From Paramixta manurensis (GTDB taxonomy: Bacteria; Pseudomonadota; Gammaproteobacteria; Enterobacterales; Enterobacteriaceae): 64,000 nucleotides of DNA. The first letter of the stretch is position 1; every line of letters starts with the position of its first letter. Where the stretch lies: the NCBI RefSeq assembly GCF_013285385.1, contig NZ_CP054212.1:4278001-4342000 (forward strand), read 5' to 3'. The position numbers and the translations under genes are program-made. Under the pieces are notes generated by a model. The model did not search any database. It was not told the origin of the DNA and worked only from the letters and a program-made list of their open reading frames with translations. Shown here piece after piece: positions 34,632-44,012 of the stretch.

Positions 34632-35483
34632 TCAAAGTGGCAATTTTTCCAACTTTCCGAAGCCATATCGTTGTAAAACGGGCAATAATTGTGCGGTCTC
34701 TTCGGTAATATCCATACAGAGCGCAATATTATCTTCCGCGGAATAAATTTTCGGAGACTCATGCTCCAATAGCCAGGCGATGCGACGCGCAATAGCCGCG
34801 CCGGAATCAATTAAACGCGTCCCTTCCGGCAACACCTGCTGAAGCTCTTCGCTCAACAAGGGAAAGTGCGTACAACCCAGCACCACCGTATCGGGCGGTT
34901 CGCTCATCCGCAGCCAAGGCTGTAGAATCCGTGTAACCGCCTCCAAAGATACGCTCTGCCCATGAAGCTTCGCTTCAGCTAACTCCACTAATTCTGCTGA
35001 ACCCAGCATTTCGGTTTTGCATTCACTGGCAAAACGCTCAACTAATTCATGTGTATAAGGACGGCGCACCGTAGCACGCGTTGCCAGCAACCCAACAATG
35101 CCATTGCGCGTTAACCGCGCGGCGGGCTTAATCGCAGGCACCACCCCCACCACCGGGAAATCAAACCGCTCGCGCAAAGCGGGTAGTGTGACAGTGCTGG
35201 CGGTATTACAGGCGACAACCACCAGAGAAAGTGGATAGCGCTGTACCACCGCCTCAACAATCTGCACCACGCGTTCTACGATAAATGCTTCGGTTTTTTC
35301 GCCGTAAGGAAATGCCACATTATCGAAGGCATAGAGATAATGAAGATCCGGCAGCAATTGCCGGATCTCATCATAAACAGAAAGCCCACCTACGCCGGAA
35401 TCAAAAACCAGCACGGTGGGGCGCAAGTTAGAAGCTGTAAGTTCCGCTGAGGAAATACTCCCGTCCTGGAGTTTGATAGCCAT
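34632..35483 (-). CDS. murI: Glutamate racemase
   Basis: MurI makes D-glutamate for peptidoglycan. The 283-residue protein has the catalytic-cysteine motifs VVACNTAST and GCTHFPLL, plus VFDSGVGGLSV. The start MAIKLQDGS matches the E. coli N-terminus (MATKLQDG); a longer frame of 15 residues is not supported. It overlaps the btuB 3' end by 56 bp, the arrangement known from E. coli, and ends just upstream of rrn P1. Confidence 0.96.
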   Translation of the reverse strand: MAIKLQDGSISSAELTASNLRPTVLVFDSGVGGLSVYDEIRQLLPDLHYLYAFDNVAFPYGEKTEAFIVERVVQIVEAVVQRYPLSLVVVACNTASTVTLPALRERFDFPVVGVVPAIKPAARLTRNGIVGLLATRATVRRPYTHELVERFASECKTEMLGSAELVELAEAKLHGQSVSLEAVTRILQPWLRMSEPPDTVVLGCTHFPLLSEELQQVLPEGTRLIDSGAAIARRIAWLLEHESPKIYSAEDNIALCMDITEETAQLLPVLQRYGFGKLEKLPL

Positions 35484-37302
35484 ACGCTGTCTCATAATCT
35501 TTATCGAACAGGTTGGCAATTCTACCACGAACGGTAAGTTGAGATGTGACCGGATACGAAACCGCGAGATCCCATAAACTCACGCCGCCGAGCTTAACGG
35601 TTTCGCCGTTAAAATCTGAAGAGAAGTCCTTATCATACCGCTGCCCCAGATATTGATAGCTTACCGACCAATCAAAATCGTAGATGTTCCAGTCAAGCTG
35701 ATATTTCACCTGCTGTTTGGCACGGCGCAGTAACACCTCATGTGTTTCCGCATTGCGCGGATCAACATAATCATACGAGAGCGTATGTGCCAACGGGCCG
35801 GTATCAAACGACGCCGTCGCCTCAATACCTTTAATGCTTGCCTTGCTGATATTAAAGTAACTACTCGTGGTGTTATTAAAATCAATCAGGTTATCAATAT
35901 CGTTACGATACCCGGAAAGATGCCAGGTCACTGGCCCACTCAGCCCCTCAAAGCCCGCTTCCCACTGTTTGCTTTTTTCCGGGTCAAGGCGGTCATTACC
36001 GCCAAAGCTGCTATACAACTGCCCAAGCGTAGGCGCTTTGAACGCGGTTCCGTAAGATGCGATAAACCGATAACCGTCAATAAACTCCCACGCGGCACTG
36101 GTTTGCCAAGTGTTATGCCAACCGAACTGTGAGTTATCATCACCACGAACCGCGCCTTCAAGAGTAAAGTCACCAAACATCTGTTGTGCGGTGGCATACA
36201 AACCGGTATTCCGTAGTTCGCGGCTATCGGTAACGTTCGCCGTTCCCGGTTCAATAGTTTGCTTCTGCCAATCAAGGCCGCCGCTCACATGTCCCTGCGC
36301 AACCGCAACCGTATTGCCCCATTGCAGATTGTACTGTTTAGAATCATCCAACGAGGCAGAAGCATCATAGCGACCCAATTGCGGACTGTAGTTGTAATCC
36401 TTACTGTGGCTATAGCTGGCGGTCAGTTGGGAAGAATATATGCCCTGGTTAAAACTTAAGCCGGTATCCCACGTCTGGCTGTAAAGCTGGCGAGTGTCTA
36501 TAAACGTATTCGGTTCGACAAAGGTAGGAAAACCGTCATAGGCCGTTCGGTTATCAAAACCATAGCCGCGAAAAAAACCGCTAAACTGCTGGTTAAATTG
36601 ATGCTCCAACGCGCCATACAGCGTCTTACTCATAAAGCCATCACGATCATGCTGTGCCGGGTCGCCAAAATCATCCGGTAAACCGGCCACCACATCTATA
36701 CCTTTGGTATAAGTGTAATTACCCGCCAATGTGCCGCGCGTGTTCGCCCCCAACATTTGTTGCGTTGAGGCATCATAACTTTGATAACCATGTGAGCCGA
36801 TGCCTGCCGTTAGTGTGGTGCCAGGCTTACTACGACCGGTAATGATATTGACCACACCGCCTATCGCATCTGAACCATAGACTGCTGAACGGGCACCGCG
36901 AACATATTCAATACGCTGAACCAGCGAGATAGGGATCTGGCTCAAATCGGTCGAACCGCTGATTCCTGCCTGATTTAGGCGAATACCATCAATTAACAAT
37001 AAAACGTGGCTAGAGTTAGTTCCCCGAATAAATAACGAACTTTGCTGCCCCATTCCACCATTCTGTGCAATATCCACGCCCGGCAAGCGGCGCATCACAT
37101 CAGTCAGGCTTTTTGCTTGCCAGCGGTCAATATCTTCACGCGTCACCACCGTGGTCGGCGCTAAAACAGAAGAAACAGGCTGAGCAAAACGGTTAGCGGT
37201 GACCACAACAGCATCACCATTCTCTTGTGCAAAACCGTTTTGCGCCCAGAGAGAAATCGCCGTTGCGCCAAAGGCCCACAGCGAGTTTTTAGTTTTAATC
37301 AT
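35428..37302 (-). CDS. btuB: Vitamin B12 TonB-dependent outer-membrane receptor
   Basis: BtuB imports cobalamin across the outer membrane. The 624-residue protein has a signal peptide (about 1-25), a TonB box (DAVVVTA) just after it, a plug domain with LPGVDIAQNGG and GVVNIITG, a 22-strand-type barrel and a C-terminal phenylalanine (LSGTYSF). A cobalamin riboswitch precedes it and murI overlaps its end. It is divergent from trmA. Confidence 0.97.
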   Translation of the reverse strand: MIKTKNSLWAFGATAISLWAQNGFAQENGDAVVVTANRFAQPVSSVLAPTTVVTREDIDRWQAKSLTDVMRRLPGVDIAQNGGMGQQSSLFIRGTNSSHVLLLIDGIRLNQAGISGSTDLSQIPISLVQRIEYVRGARSAVYGSDAIGGVVNIITGRSKPGTTLTAGIGSHGYQSYDASTQQMLGANTRGTLAGNYTYTKGIDVVAGLPDDFGDPAQHDRDGFMSKTLYGALEHQFNQQFSGFFRGYGFDNRTAYDGFPTFVEPNTFIDTRQLYSQTWDTGLSFNQGIYSSQLTASYSHSKDYNYSPQLGRYDASASLDDSKQYNLQWGNTVAVAQGHVSGGLDWQKQTIEPGTANVTDSRELRNTGLYATAQQMFGDFTLEGAVRGDDNSQFGWHNTWQTSAAWEFIDGYRFIASYGTAFKAPTLGQLYSSFGGNDRLDPEKSKQWEAGFEGLSGPVTWHLSGYRNDIDNLIDFNNTTSSYFNISKASIKGIEATASFDTGPLAHTLSYDYVDPRNAETHEVLLRRAKQQVKYQLDWNIYDFDWSVSYQYLGQRYDKDFSSDFNGETVKLGGVSLWDLAVSYPVTSQLTVRGRIANLFDKDYETAYGYQTPGREYFLSGTYSF

Positions 37303-37369
37303 TTTTAACTAAGCATCCAAAAGATGTAGCAGGATGCCGCAGGCATACGACCGATAGCACGCGATGATC

Positions 37370-37552
37370 GTACGAAGTGCGACGTTACCCCGGCAGGTCT
37401 TCGGGCTTGGAATCATAAAATGATGAAGGACTTCCCGTCATAAGACAGTGTCTGCTTACGCTATCACCATGACATTCCTTACCGCTGCGCGTCAGCCCCA
37501 GATTTACACTGGATTCCCTCTTCGCTCCGCAAAGGAGACCGGAACGCGCAGT
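37370..37552 (-). promoter_or_regulatory. Cobalamin riboswitch
   Basis: On the minus strand the conserved order is visible: GGGAATCCAGTGTAAATCTG, GGGGCTGACGCGCAGCGGTA, then CAGACACTG and the B12 box AGCCCGAAGACCTGCCGG (37391-37408 region). It closely resembles the E. coli btuB leader, where adenosylcobalamin binding blocks translation. End points are approximate. Confidence 0.95.
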
Positions 37553-37681
37553 CTACGATTTAGGCAAATAGAAATCCAGACTTCCAGCCTGCTAAGATAA
37601 CGCTTTTCGCTGCAACGCTGGACATCGGGAGCTGAACCCCTACAATCGCCCGGCGAGTTTGCCCCACAATCAGGAATGCCC

Positions 37682-38785
37682 ATGACGCCCGAACAATTGC
37701 CGACAGAAAATTACGCGACTCAGCTTGAAGAGAAAGTCACCCGCCTGCAGGGCATGATGGCGCCATTCAACGCACCTGAAATCGATGTCTTCCGTTCACC
37801 GGTTAGCCACTATCGTATGCGAGCAGAATTCCGGGTATGGCATGATGGCGATGACCTTTATCACATTATTTTCGATCAACAAACACGCCAGCGTATTCGA
37901 GTCGACCAATTCCCGGCGGCCAGCCACTTAATCAACCAGTTGATGCCGTTGATGATGGAAGCGATGCGTAATAACCCGGTACTGCGCCGAAAACTGTTCC
38001 AGATTGACTATCTCTCAACGATGAGCAATCGCATTGTTATCTCATTGCTTTATCATCGTGCGCTCGACGAGGAGTGGCGTCAGGCGGCAGAGGCGTTACG
38101 GGATACCGTGCGCAGGCAGGGTTTTGATTTGCATTTGATTGGCCGCGCCACCAAAACCAAGATCTGCCTGGACCAGGATTTCGTCGACGAGTGCTTACCC
38201 GTTGACGGCAAAGAAATTATCTATCGCCAGGTGGAAAATAGTTTTACTCAGCCGAATGCGGCAATGAATATTCAAATGCTGGAATGGGCGTTAGAAGTGA
38301 CGCAAGGCGCGCAAGGTGACCTGCTGGAACTGTACTGCGGTAATGGTAATTTCTCTCTGGCATTGGCACGTAATTTCCGCCGCGTGCTGGCAACCGAAAT
38401 AGCCAAACCCTCGGTTAATGCCGCACAGTACAATATCGCCGCCAATCAGATCGATAATGTGCAAATTATTCGGATGTCGGCAGAAGAGTTTACTCAAGCG
38501 ATGAACGGCGTACGTCAATTTAACCGCCTGGAAGGAATTGACCTAAAAAGCTACGAATGTGAAACCATTTTCGTCGATCCGCCACGTAGCGGGCTGGATA
38601 ACGAAACGGTGAAACTGGTGCAAGCATATCAACAAATTCTCTATATTTCCTGCAACCCGCAAACGCTGAGCGACAACCTTGAAACGCTCTGTGAAACACA
38701 TCAAATCACACGCGTAGCGCTGTTTGACCAGTTTCCCTACACCCATCATATGGAGTGCGGCGTGCTGCTTACACGCCGCCGTTAA
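37682..38785 (+). CDS. trmA: tRNA (uracil-5-)-methyltransferase
   Basis: TrmA makes m5U54 in the tRNA T-loop. The 367-residue protein has a SAM motif (LLELYCGNGNFSLALA), VDPPRSGLD and the nucleophile loop SCNPQTL. The ATG at 37682 is preferred over 37676 because AGGA (37672-37675) is 6 bases upstream and the resulting MTPEQLPTE matches E. coli. It is divergent from btuB. Confidence 0.96.
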   Translation: MTPEQLPTENYATQLEEKVTRLQGMMAPFNAPEIDVFRSPVSHYRMRAEFRVWHDGDDLYHIIFDQQTRQRIRVDQFPAASHLINQLMPLMMEAMRNNPVLRRKLFQIDYLSTMSNRIVISLLYHRALDEEWRQAAEALRDTVRRQGFDLHLIGRATKTKICLDQDFVDECLPVDGKEIIYRQVENSFTQPNAAMNIQMLEWALEVTQGAQGDLLELYCGNGNFSLALARNFRRVLATEIAKPSVNAAQYNIAANQIDNVQIIRMSAEEFTQAMNGVRQFNRLEGIDLKSYECETIFVDPPRSGLDNETVKLVQAYQQILYISCNPQTLSDNLETLCETHQITRVALFDQFPYTHHMECGVLLTRRR

Positions 38786-38793
38786 CCCTCGTA

Positions 38794-38814
38794 CGCCGGG
38801 CGTTTGACCCGGCG
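38794..38814. terminator. Possible trmA/yijD terminator hairpin
   Basis: CGCCGGG and CCCGGCG flank a 7-base loop between the convergent stops of trmA and yijD. No strong U-tract follows on either strand, so the call is weak. Confidence 0.45.
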
Positions 38815-38818
38815 CAGA

Positions 38819-39166
38819 TTATTTCCGTGCCCTGATACGCAAACCTATCCAAAAAATGACCACCACCATTAAAATGGTTGGGATAAAGTTTGACCCGATC
38901 TCCGGATATTCCGCACGAACCATCGCGCTATACAACAAAATACCCAGTAGGAAGAATGCCGCCGCCAGCGAAGGCATACCTTCCGGCATTGAGCGATTAA
39001 GATAACGCTGGTGCAAACACCAAGCCGCCAGGCCGAGCGCAATTAAAGGAAAAATTGAAAACGGTACAAATGCGCTGAAAAGCACTGAAAAGGAACCGTT
39101 GATCGACAAGCCGGTAATGAACGCCAATAGCAACGTCCCCTTATCGCGCGTGTTCTGTTCAGTCAT
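38819..39166 (-). CDS. yijD: YijD family inner-membrane protein
   Basis: A 115-residue protein with about four hydrophobic segments, similar to E. coli YijD (SINGSFSVLFSAFVPFS, LHQRYLNRSMP, VRAEYPEIGSNF). Function is unknown. It lies 18 bp downstream of fabR on the same strand, so it is probably cotranscribed as in E. coli. Confidence 0.93.
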   Translation of the reverse strand: MTEQNTRDKGTLLLAFITGLSINGSFSVLFSAFVPFSIFPLIALGLAAWCLHQRYLNRSMPEGMPSLAAAFFLLGILLYSAMVRAEYPEIGSNFIPTILMVVVIFWIGLRIRARK

Positions 39167-39184
39167 GGCATGATCCTTATTTAC

Positions 39185-39829
39185 CTAATTATCTTCAGTT
39201 TCCAAAGTAACCGACAGCCTCTCCTGTTCGCGTCGATACCAGTAGTAGGCGCCTTTCGCGATCATCCGTAGCTGCAATACCAGTCGATCTTCCAGCTTGC
39301 GGCGTTGCTCAATATCAATATCTAACGCTTCCGCACCGGCGCTAAAAACAATCGTCACCATCGCTTCAGCCTGCGCTTCAGTAAAACTTCGCGGCATCCG
39401 GTTTTCCAATTCCAGATAATCCGCCAATTCAGCGATAAAGTGTTGAATCTCGCGGGCGACAGCCGCACGAAACGCTGCCGAAGTACCGGAGCGTTCGCGT
39501 AATAACAAACGGAATGCGTTGGGGTTATTGCCGATAAACTCCATAAAGGTCGACACCGAGGTCTTAATTACGCTGCCGCCCTTAGCAATACGCTGCCGCG
39601 CCTGGCGCATCAACTGACGCAGCATCAGGCCGCTTTCGTCGACCATCGTCAATCCCAGCTCATCTACGTCGCGAAAATGGCGATAAAAAGAGGTCGGCGC
39701 GATTCCTGCTTCGCGGGCGACTTCACGTAAACTCAGGCTGGCAAAGCTCCGCTCAGCGCTTAATTGACTGAATGCCGCTTCGATTAAAGAACGTCGTGTA
39801 CGTTCTTTTTGTTGCGCTCTAACGCCCAT
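39185..39829 (-). CDS. fabR: HTH-type repressor of unsaturated fatty acid synthesis
   Basis: FabR is a TetR-family repressor of fabA and fabB. The 214-residue protein has the N-terminal HTH (about 27-50, LREVAREAGIAPTSFYRHF) and a ligand-binding C-terminal domain. It is divergent from sthA and upstream of yijD, as in E. coli. Confidence 0.95.
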   Translation of the reverse strand: MGVRAQQKERTRRSLIEAAFSQLSAERSFASLSLREVAREAGIAPTSFYRHFRDVDELGLTMVDESGLMLRQLMRQARQRIAKGGSVIKTSVSTFMEFIGNNPNAFRLLLRERSGTSAAFRAAVAREIQHFIAELADYLELENRMPRSFTEAQAEAMVTIVFSAGAEALDIDIEQRRKLEDRLVLQLRMIAKGAYYWYRREQERLSVTLETEDN

Positions 39830-40023
39830 TTTCCCGCCTTTTTGCGTGGCCCGGCTGGCACTATAGCAAAAATTTCAGCGTACAGTCCGCCAAACTTTGT
39901 GACCGGCTGTTAACATCACGCTTTGTCAAACCGCGATTAAAAACGCTGATACAATTGGGAGGTGCGCGGCGAGATGTTAGAATCTCGTTGTAAAAATGTA
40001 TATAAAATATAGGACGTATCGGT

Positions 40024-41424
40024 ATGCAACAGTCTTATGATTACGATGCCATCGTGATTGGCTCAGGTCCGGGCGGTGAAGGCGCCGCAATGGGCCTGGT
40101 AAAACAGGGAGCGCGTATCGCGGTGATCGAACGCTACCACAACATTGGCGGTGGCTGTACGCACTGGGGAACCATACCTTCCAAAGCACTGAGGCACGCC
40201 GTTAGCAGGATTATCGAATTCAACCAAAATCCGCTTTATAGCGACCACAGCAGACTCCTTCGCTCCTCTTTCGCCGATATTCTCAATCACACAGAAAGCG
40301 TGATTAGCCAGCAAACCAATATGCGTCAGGGTTTTTACGAACGTAACCATTGCGAGCTGTATCAGGGTGATGCGCATTTTATCGATGCGAATACGATTGA
40401 AATTGAGTGCCATGATGGCTCAAGGGAACGACTAACCGCCGCAAAATTTGTCATCGCCTGTGGTTCACGTCCGTATCGCCCTGCGGATGTCGATTTTACG
40501 CATCCACGCATTTATGACTCTGATTCGATTCTTAACCTTCATCACGAGCCGGGGCATGTCATCATTTATGGCGCCGGGGTTATCGGCTGCGAATATGCAT
40601 CAATCTTCCGTGGCTTGAGTGTGAAGGTCGATCTGATCAATACCCGCGATCGCCTGCTGGCGTTTCTCGATCAGGAAATGTCCGACTCGCTGTCTTATCA
40701 CTTCTGGAACAATGGCGTCGTGATTCGCCATAACGAAGAGTTTGAGAAAATTGAAGGGCTGGATGATGGGGTAATCATTCATCTTAAATCAGGTAAGAAA
40801 GTGAAGGCGGATTGCCTGCTCTACGCGAATGGCCGTACCGGTAACACCGATACGCTGGCGCTGGACAACATTGGGCTAGAGGCCGATAGCCGTGGATTGC
40901 TGAAAGTAAACAGCATGTATCAAACCGCACAGCCGCATATCTACGCGGTGGGTGATGTGATCGGTTATCCAAGTCTGGCTTCCGCTGCTTACGATCAAGG
41001 GCGTATTGCCGCTCAGGCCATCATTAAAGGTGAGGCAACGGCACACTTGATCGAGGATATACCTACCGGGATTTATACTATTCCTGAAATCAGCTCGGTG
41101 GGGAAAACCGAGCAGCAGCTAACCGCGATGAAAGTTCCGTATGAAGTGGGTCGTGCGCAATTCAAACATTTAGCGCGCGCGCAAATTGTCGGGATGAATG
41201 TAGGTAGCCTGAAAATACTCTTCCACCGTGAAACCAAAGAGATCTTGGGGATCCACTGCTTTGGCGAACGCGCCGCTGAGATCATTCATATCGGCCAGGC
41301 GATCATGGAGCAGAAAAAAGGCGGCAACACGATCGAATATTTCGTGAATACCACCTTCAACTATCCCACGATGGCAGAAGCCTATCGCGTTGCGGCGCTA
41401 AATGGCTTAAACCGCCTGTTTTAA
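40024..41424 (+). CDS. sthA: Soluble pyridine nucleotide transhydrogenase
   Basis: SthA transfers hydride between NADPH and NAD+. The 466-residue length equals E. coli. The FAD-binding GSGPGGEGAAMG and NAD-binding GAGVIGCEYAS are present; the disulfide position typical of this superfamily reads GGGCTHWGTIPSKAL, with the second cysteine replaced by threonine as known for SthA. Its last 18 bp overlap the end of oxyR on the other strand. Confidence 0.97.
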   Translation: MQQSYDYDAIVIGSGPGGEGAAMGLVKQGARIAVIERYHNIGGGCTHWGTIPSKALRHAVSRIIEFNQNPLYSDHSRLLRSSFADILNHTESVISQQTNMRQGFYERNHCELYQGDAHFIDANTIEIECHDGSRERLTAAKFVIACGSRPYRPADVDFTHPRIYDSDSILNLHHEPGHVIIYGAGVIGCEYASIFRGLSVKVDLINTRDRLLAFLDQEMSDSLSYHFWNNGVVIRHNEEFEKIEGLDDGVIIHLKSGKKVKADCLLYANGRTGNTDTLALDNIGLEADSRGLLKVNSMYQTAQPHIYAVGDVIGYPSLASAAYDQGRIAAQAIIKGEATAHLIEDIPTGIYTIPEISSVGKTEQQLTAMKVPYEVGRAQFKHLARAQIVGMNVGSLKILFHRETKEILGIHCFGERAAEIIHIGQAIMEQKKGGNTIEYFVNTTFNYPTMAEAYRVAALNGLNRLF

Positions 41425-42324
41425 CGTTGAACCCATATGACTTGTCATATGGGTGCGGATCGCCTCTGCGAGTTGTTCATAACGGCTACGCAGCGGCGAG
41501 CCCGGACGATAAACCAGCGCAATCGTACGCTGAGGCTCTGGTTTATAACATGGCAGGTAACATACGCCATCTCTAACACGTTCCGGCGGCACCGCCAGCG
41601 CAGGCAACAACGTAATCCCGCTGCCTGCCGCCACCATATTACGCAGCGTTTCCAGACTGGTTGCACGGAAATGCGTATCTTCATCGGCACCGGCCTGGAA
41701 ACAAAACCCCATTGCCTGATCGCGTAAACAGTGCCCATCTTCCAGCATTAATAATTTTTCGCCCGCCAAGTCTGACATTGGGACGCGATCTCTGTCATGC
41801 CAAGGATGATTTTCATAAATCGCCAGCTTCATTGGCTCGTCAAACAGCGGCACTTCAATAAATGCCTCACTCTCTTTGACCAAGGCCAGGATTGCGCAGT
41901 CCAGCTTACCGCTATCAAGCTGAGCCAGCAGTTGCTGGGTTTGGGCCTCATGCAAATACATCTCCAGCTTCGGAAACGTTTGATGCAGCATCGGGATAAT
42001 TTGTGGAAGCAGATAGGGTCCAACCGTTGGAATGAGCCCGATATGCAAGGGTCCGGACATCGCTTCGCCCTGTTGGCTGGCCATCTCTTTCAGCACTTTG
42101 ACTTCACGCAACACGGTACGCGCCTGATCCACCAGCAGTAAACCCGCTTGGGTGAACAGGACTTTACGACTGGTACGCTCCAGTAGCATCACGCCTAATT
42201 CGTCTTCCAGCTTACGAATTTGCCCACTCAGCGTTGGCTGGCTGACATGACACGCATCGGCGGCACGTCGGAAATGACGATGTTCCGCTAATGAAACCAA
42301 ATACTCCAGATCACGAATGTTCAT
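41407..42324 (-). CDS. oxyR: Hydrogen peroxide-sensing LysR-type regulator
   Basis: OxyR activates peroxide-defence genes when C199 and C208 form a disulfide. Both cysteines are present at those exact positions (EDGHCLRDQAMGFC). The N-terminal HTH (RAADACHVSQPTLSGQIRKLE) is standard and the 305-residue length matches E. coli. It is convergent with sthA with an 18-bp overlap, and upstream lies an OxyR-type operator with a candidate divergent sRNA. Confidence 0.97.
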   Translation of the reverse strand: MNIRDLEYLVSLAEHRHFRRAADACHVSQPTLSGQIRKLEDELGVMLLERTSRKVLFTQAGLLLVDQARTVLREVKVLKEMASQQGEAMSGPLHIGLIPTVGPYLLPQIIPMLHQTFPKLEMYLHEAQTQQLLAQLDSGKLDCAILALVKESEAFIEVPLFDEPMKLAIYENHPWHDRDRVPMSDLAGEKLLMLEDGHCLRDQAMGFCFQAGADEDTHFRATSLETLRNMVAAGSGITLLPALAVPPERVRDGVCYLPCYKPEPQRTIALVYRPGSPLRSRYEQLAEAIRTHMTSHMGSTLKQAV

Positions 42325-42344
42325 TTAACCCTCCGAACCACGAT

Positions 42345-42395
42345 AGCCCGTGGCGATAGATAGGATAGCAATCAACGATTGGCCCTATCAAGCGA
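42345..42395. promoter_or_regulatory. OxyR operator (oxyR autoregulation / oxyS activation)
   Basis: GGCGATAGATAGGATAGCAA then CAACGATTGG and CCCTATCAAGC match the spacing and bases of the E. coli oxyR-oxyS intergenic operator as I recall it (repeated ATAG/CTAT half-sites). Binding is inferred from this similarity. Confidence 0.7.
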
Positions 42396-42414
42396 AGATC
42401 ATAATAATGATGCG

Positions 42415-42540
42415 TATCCGTTAAGGCGGATAGCGTAAGGACCTGGAAGCGAGATTTATTATCCTGCTTTCTGATGTGCCAATTACAAGAGAACTATTCT
42501 GAAGTTAGAGGTTAGCGGGCAAGAATGCCCGCTCTTTTTT
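42415..42540 (+). ncRNA. oxyS: Candidate OxyS-like peroxide-induced sRNA
   Basis: In E. coli, oxyS is transcribed divergently from oxyR. Here, at the equivalent distance from the operator, a TAATAATG -10-like element (42402-42409 region) is followed by a hairpin (TATCCG/CGGATA), an unstructured stretch and a strong terminator (AGCGGGC/GCCCGCT then TTTTTT) at 42514-42540. Primary sequence is not conserved enough to be sure, and the 5' end is estimated. The terminator U-tract is on the + strand, fitting a rightward transcript, not argH. About 125 nt. Confidence 0.55.
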
Positions 42541-43915
42541 ATGATGTTAAACGCTGCTTAGCATCTGCAATCGCTTGCGCAACCTGCTGCGGTGCGACGC
42601 CGCCTTTGGCATTCCGCTTATCCAAACACGACTGCAGCGACAGAATCGGATAAACATCATCACCGATGACATCGCTGAATTTCCTCAGATCGGTTAACGC
42701 TAGCGCCTCCAGCGCCACTCCCTGATTGATGGCCTCAACGACCACTTCGCCCACGATATGGTGCGCTTCCCGGAACGGAACGCCTTTTGCCACCAAATAA
42801 TCCGCCAGCTCCGTTGCGTTAGCGTAGCCCTGCTCGGCGGCTTCCTGACAACGCGGACGTTTCACCTGAATACCCTCCAATACCAGCGCCGCCATATGCA
42901 AGCAGTCAGCCCAGGTATCCAGCGCATCAAACAGCCCTTCCTTGTCTTCCTGCATATCTTTGTTATACGCCAGCGGCAAACCTTTTAACGTCATCATCAT
43001 GCCGGTCAATGCGCCCTGTACGCGGCCACATTTCCCGCGAATCAGTTCCAGTGCGTCCGGGTTCTTTTTCTGCGGCATCAAGGAAGAACCTGACGTTACC
43101 CGATCGGATAACTCGACAAAGCCAGCTTCCCCGGTGTTAAAGAAAATAAGGTCTTCAGAAAAACGAGAAAGATGCACCATACCGATTGACGCATCGGACA
43201 ACAGTTCCAGCACATGATCACGGTCAGAAACTGTATCAAGGCTATTGCGAGTCGCGGAAGCGAAACCCAACCAACCAGCCAGTTGCTCACGATCAATCTC
43301 ATAGGCAGTGCCGGCCAGCGCACCGCATCCCAGCGGGCTGACGTCAAGGCGCTTCAGCGTATCTTGTAAACGGCTTTCATCACGCGCCAACATTTCGACG
43401 TAAGCGAGACACCAGTGAGCAAAGGTCACTGGCTGCGCGCGCTGCAAATGGGTATAACCTGGCATAACCGCATCTTGATTCGCTTCCGCAGTCGCGCTCA
43501 ATGCGTGTTGTAACTGACGCGTCGCCTCTAATAATTCGCCAACCTGCTGTTTACACCACAGTTTTAAATCAGTCGCTACCTGATCGTTACGGCTACGCCC
43601 GGTGTGCAATTTTTTACCTAACGCGCCGACTTTCTCGATCAACCGCCCTTCCACCCAGCTATGAATATCTTCCGCATCACTCTCAAGGATTTGTTGTGGG
43701 TGGTTATGCACCTCATTCAGCAACGTATTCAACGCCTCTTCCAGTTGCCGTTGTTCATCCGCCGTTAATACATTCACTGTGACCAACGCTTTGGACCAGG
43801 CAATTGATCCGACAATATCCTGTTCTGCCAGACGATAATCAAAACGTAGCGAATCGTTAAACTGTTTAAAACGTTGATCCGCCGCCTGGGTAAACCGCCC
43901 GCCCCAAAGTGCCAT
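42539..43915 (-). CDS. argH: Argininosuccinate lyase
   Basis: ArgH cleaves argininosuccinate to arginine and fumarate. The 458-residue protein starts MALWGGRFTQAADQRFKQFN, with AGGAG upstream; a longer frame adds 13 unconserved residues. The fumarase/ASL signature GSSLMPQKKNP is present. It is the last gene of argCBGH, with a REPIN-like element between it and argG, and its stop overlaps the T-run of the sRNA terminator. Confidence 0.97.
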   Translation of the reverse strand: MALWGGRFTQAADQRFKQFNDSLRFDYRLAEQDIVGSIAWSKALVTVNVLTADEQRQLEEALNTLLNEVHNHPQQILESDAEDIHSWVEGRLIEKVGALGKKLHTGRSRNDQVATDLKLWCKQQVGELLEATRQLQHALSATAEANQDAVMPGYTHLQRAQPVTFAHWCLAYVEMLARDESRLQDTLKRLDVSPLGCGALAGTAYEIDREQLAGWLGFASATRNSLDTVSDRDHVLELLSDASIGMVHLSRFSEDLIFFNTGEAGFVELSDRVTSGSSLMPQKKNPDALELIRGKCGRVQGALTGMMMTLKGLPLAYNKDMQEDKEGLFDALDTWADCLHMAALVLEGIQVKRPRCQEAAEQGYANATELADYLVAKGVPFREAHHIVGEVVVEAINQGVALEALALTDLRKFSDVIGDDVYPILSLQSCLDKRNAKGGVAPQQVAQAIADAKQRLTS

Positions 43916-43945
43916 ACTCAATACTCCTTTCAAATCATATAATAA

Positions 43946-44001
43946 GGGCAGCACAAGTGCCGCCCCTACGAATGCCTGTAGGAGCGAGGCAAGCCTCGCC
44001 C
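43946..44001. repeat. REPIN-like pair of palindromes between argG and argH
   Basis: Two hairpin-forming units, GGGCAGCACAAGTGCCGCCCC (43946-43966) and GCGAGGCAAGCCTCGC (43984-43999), face each other with inverted CCTACG and GTAGG tails. The layout resembles a REP doublet (BIME/REPIN). Confidence 0.7.
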
Positions 44002-44012
44002 ACCATGGTGAA

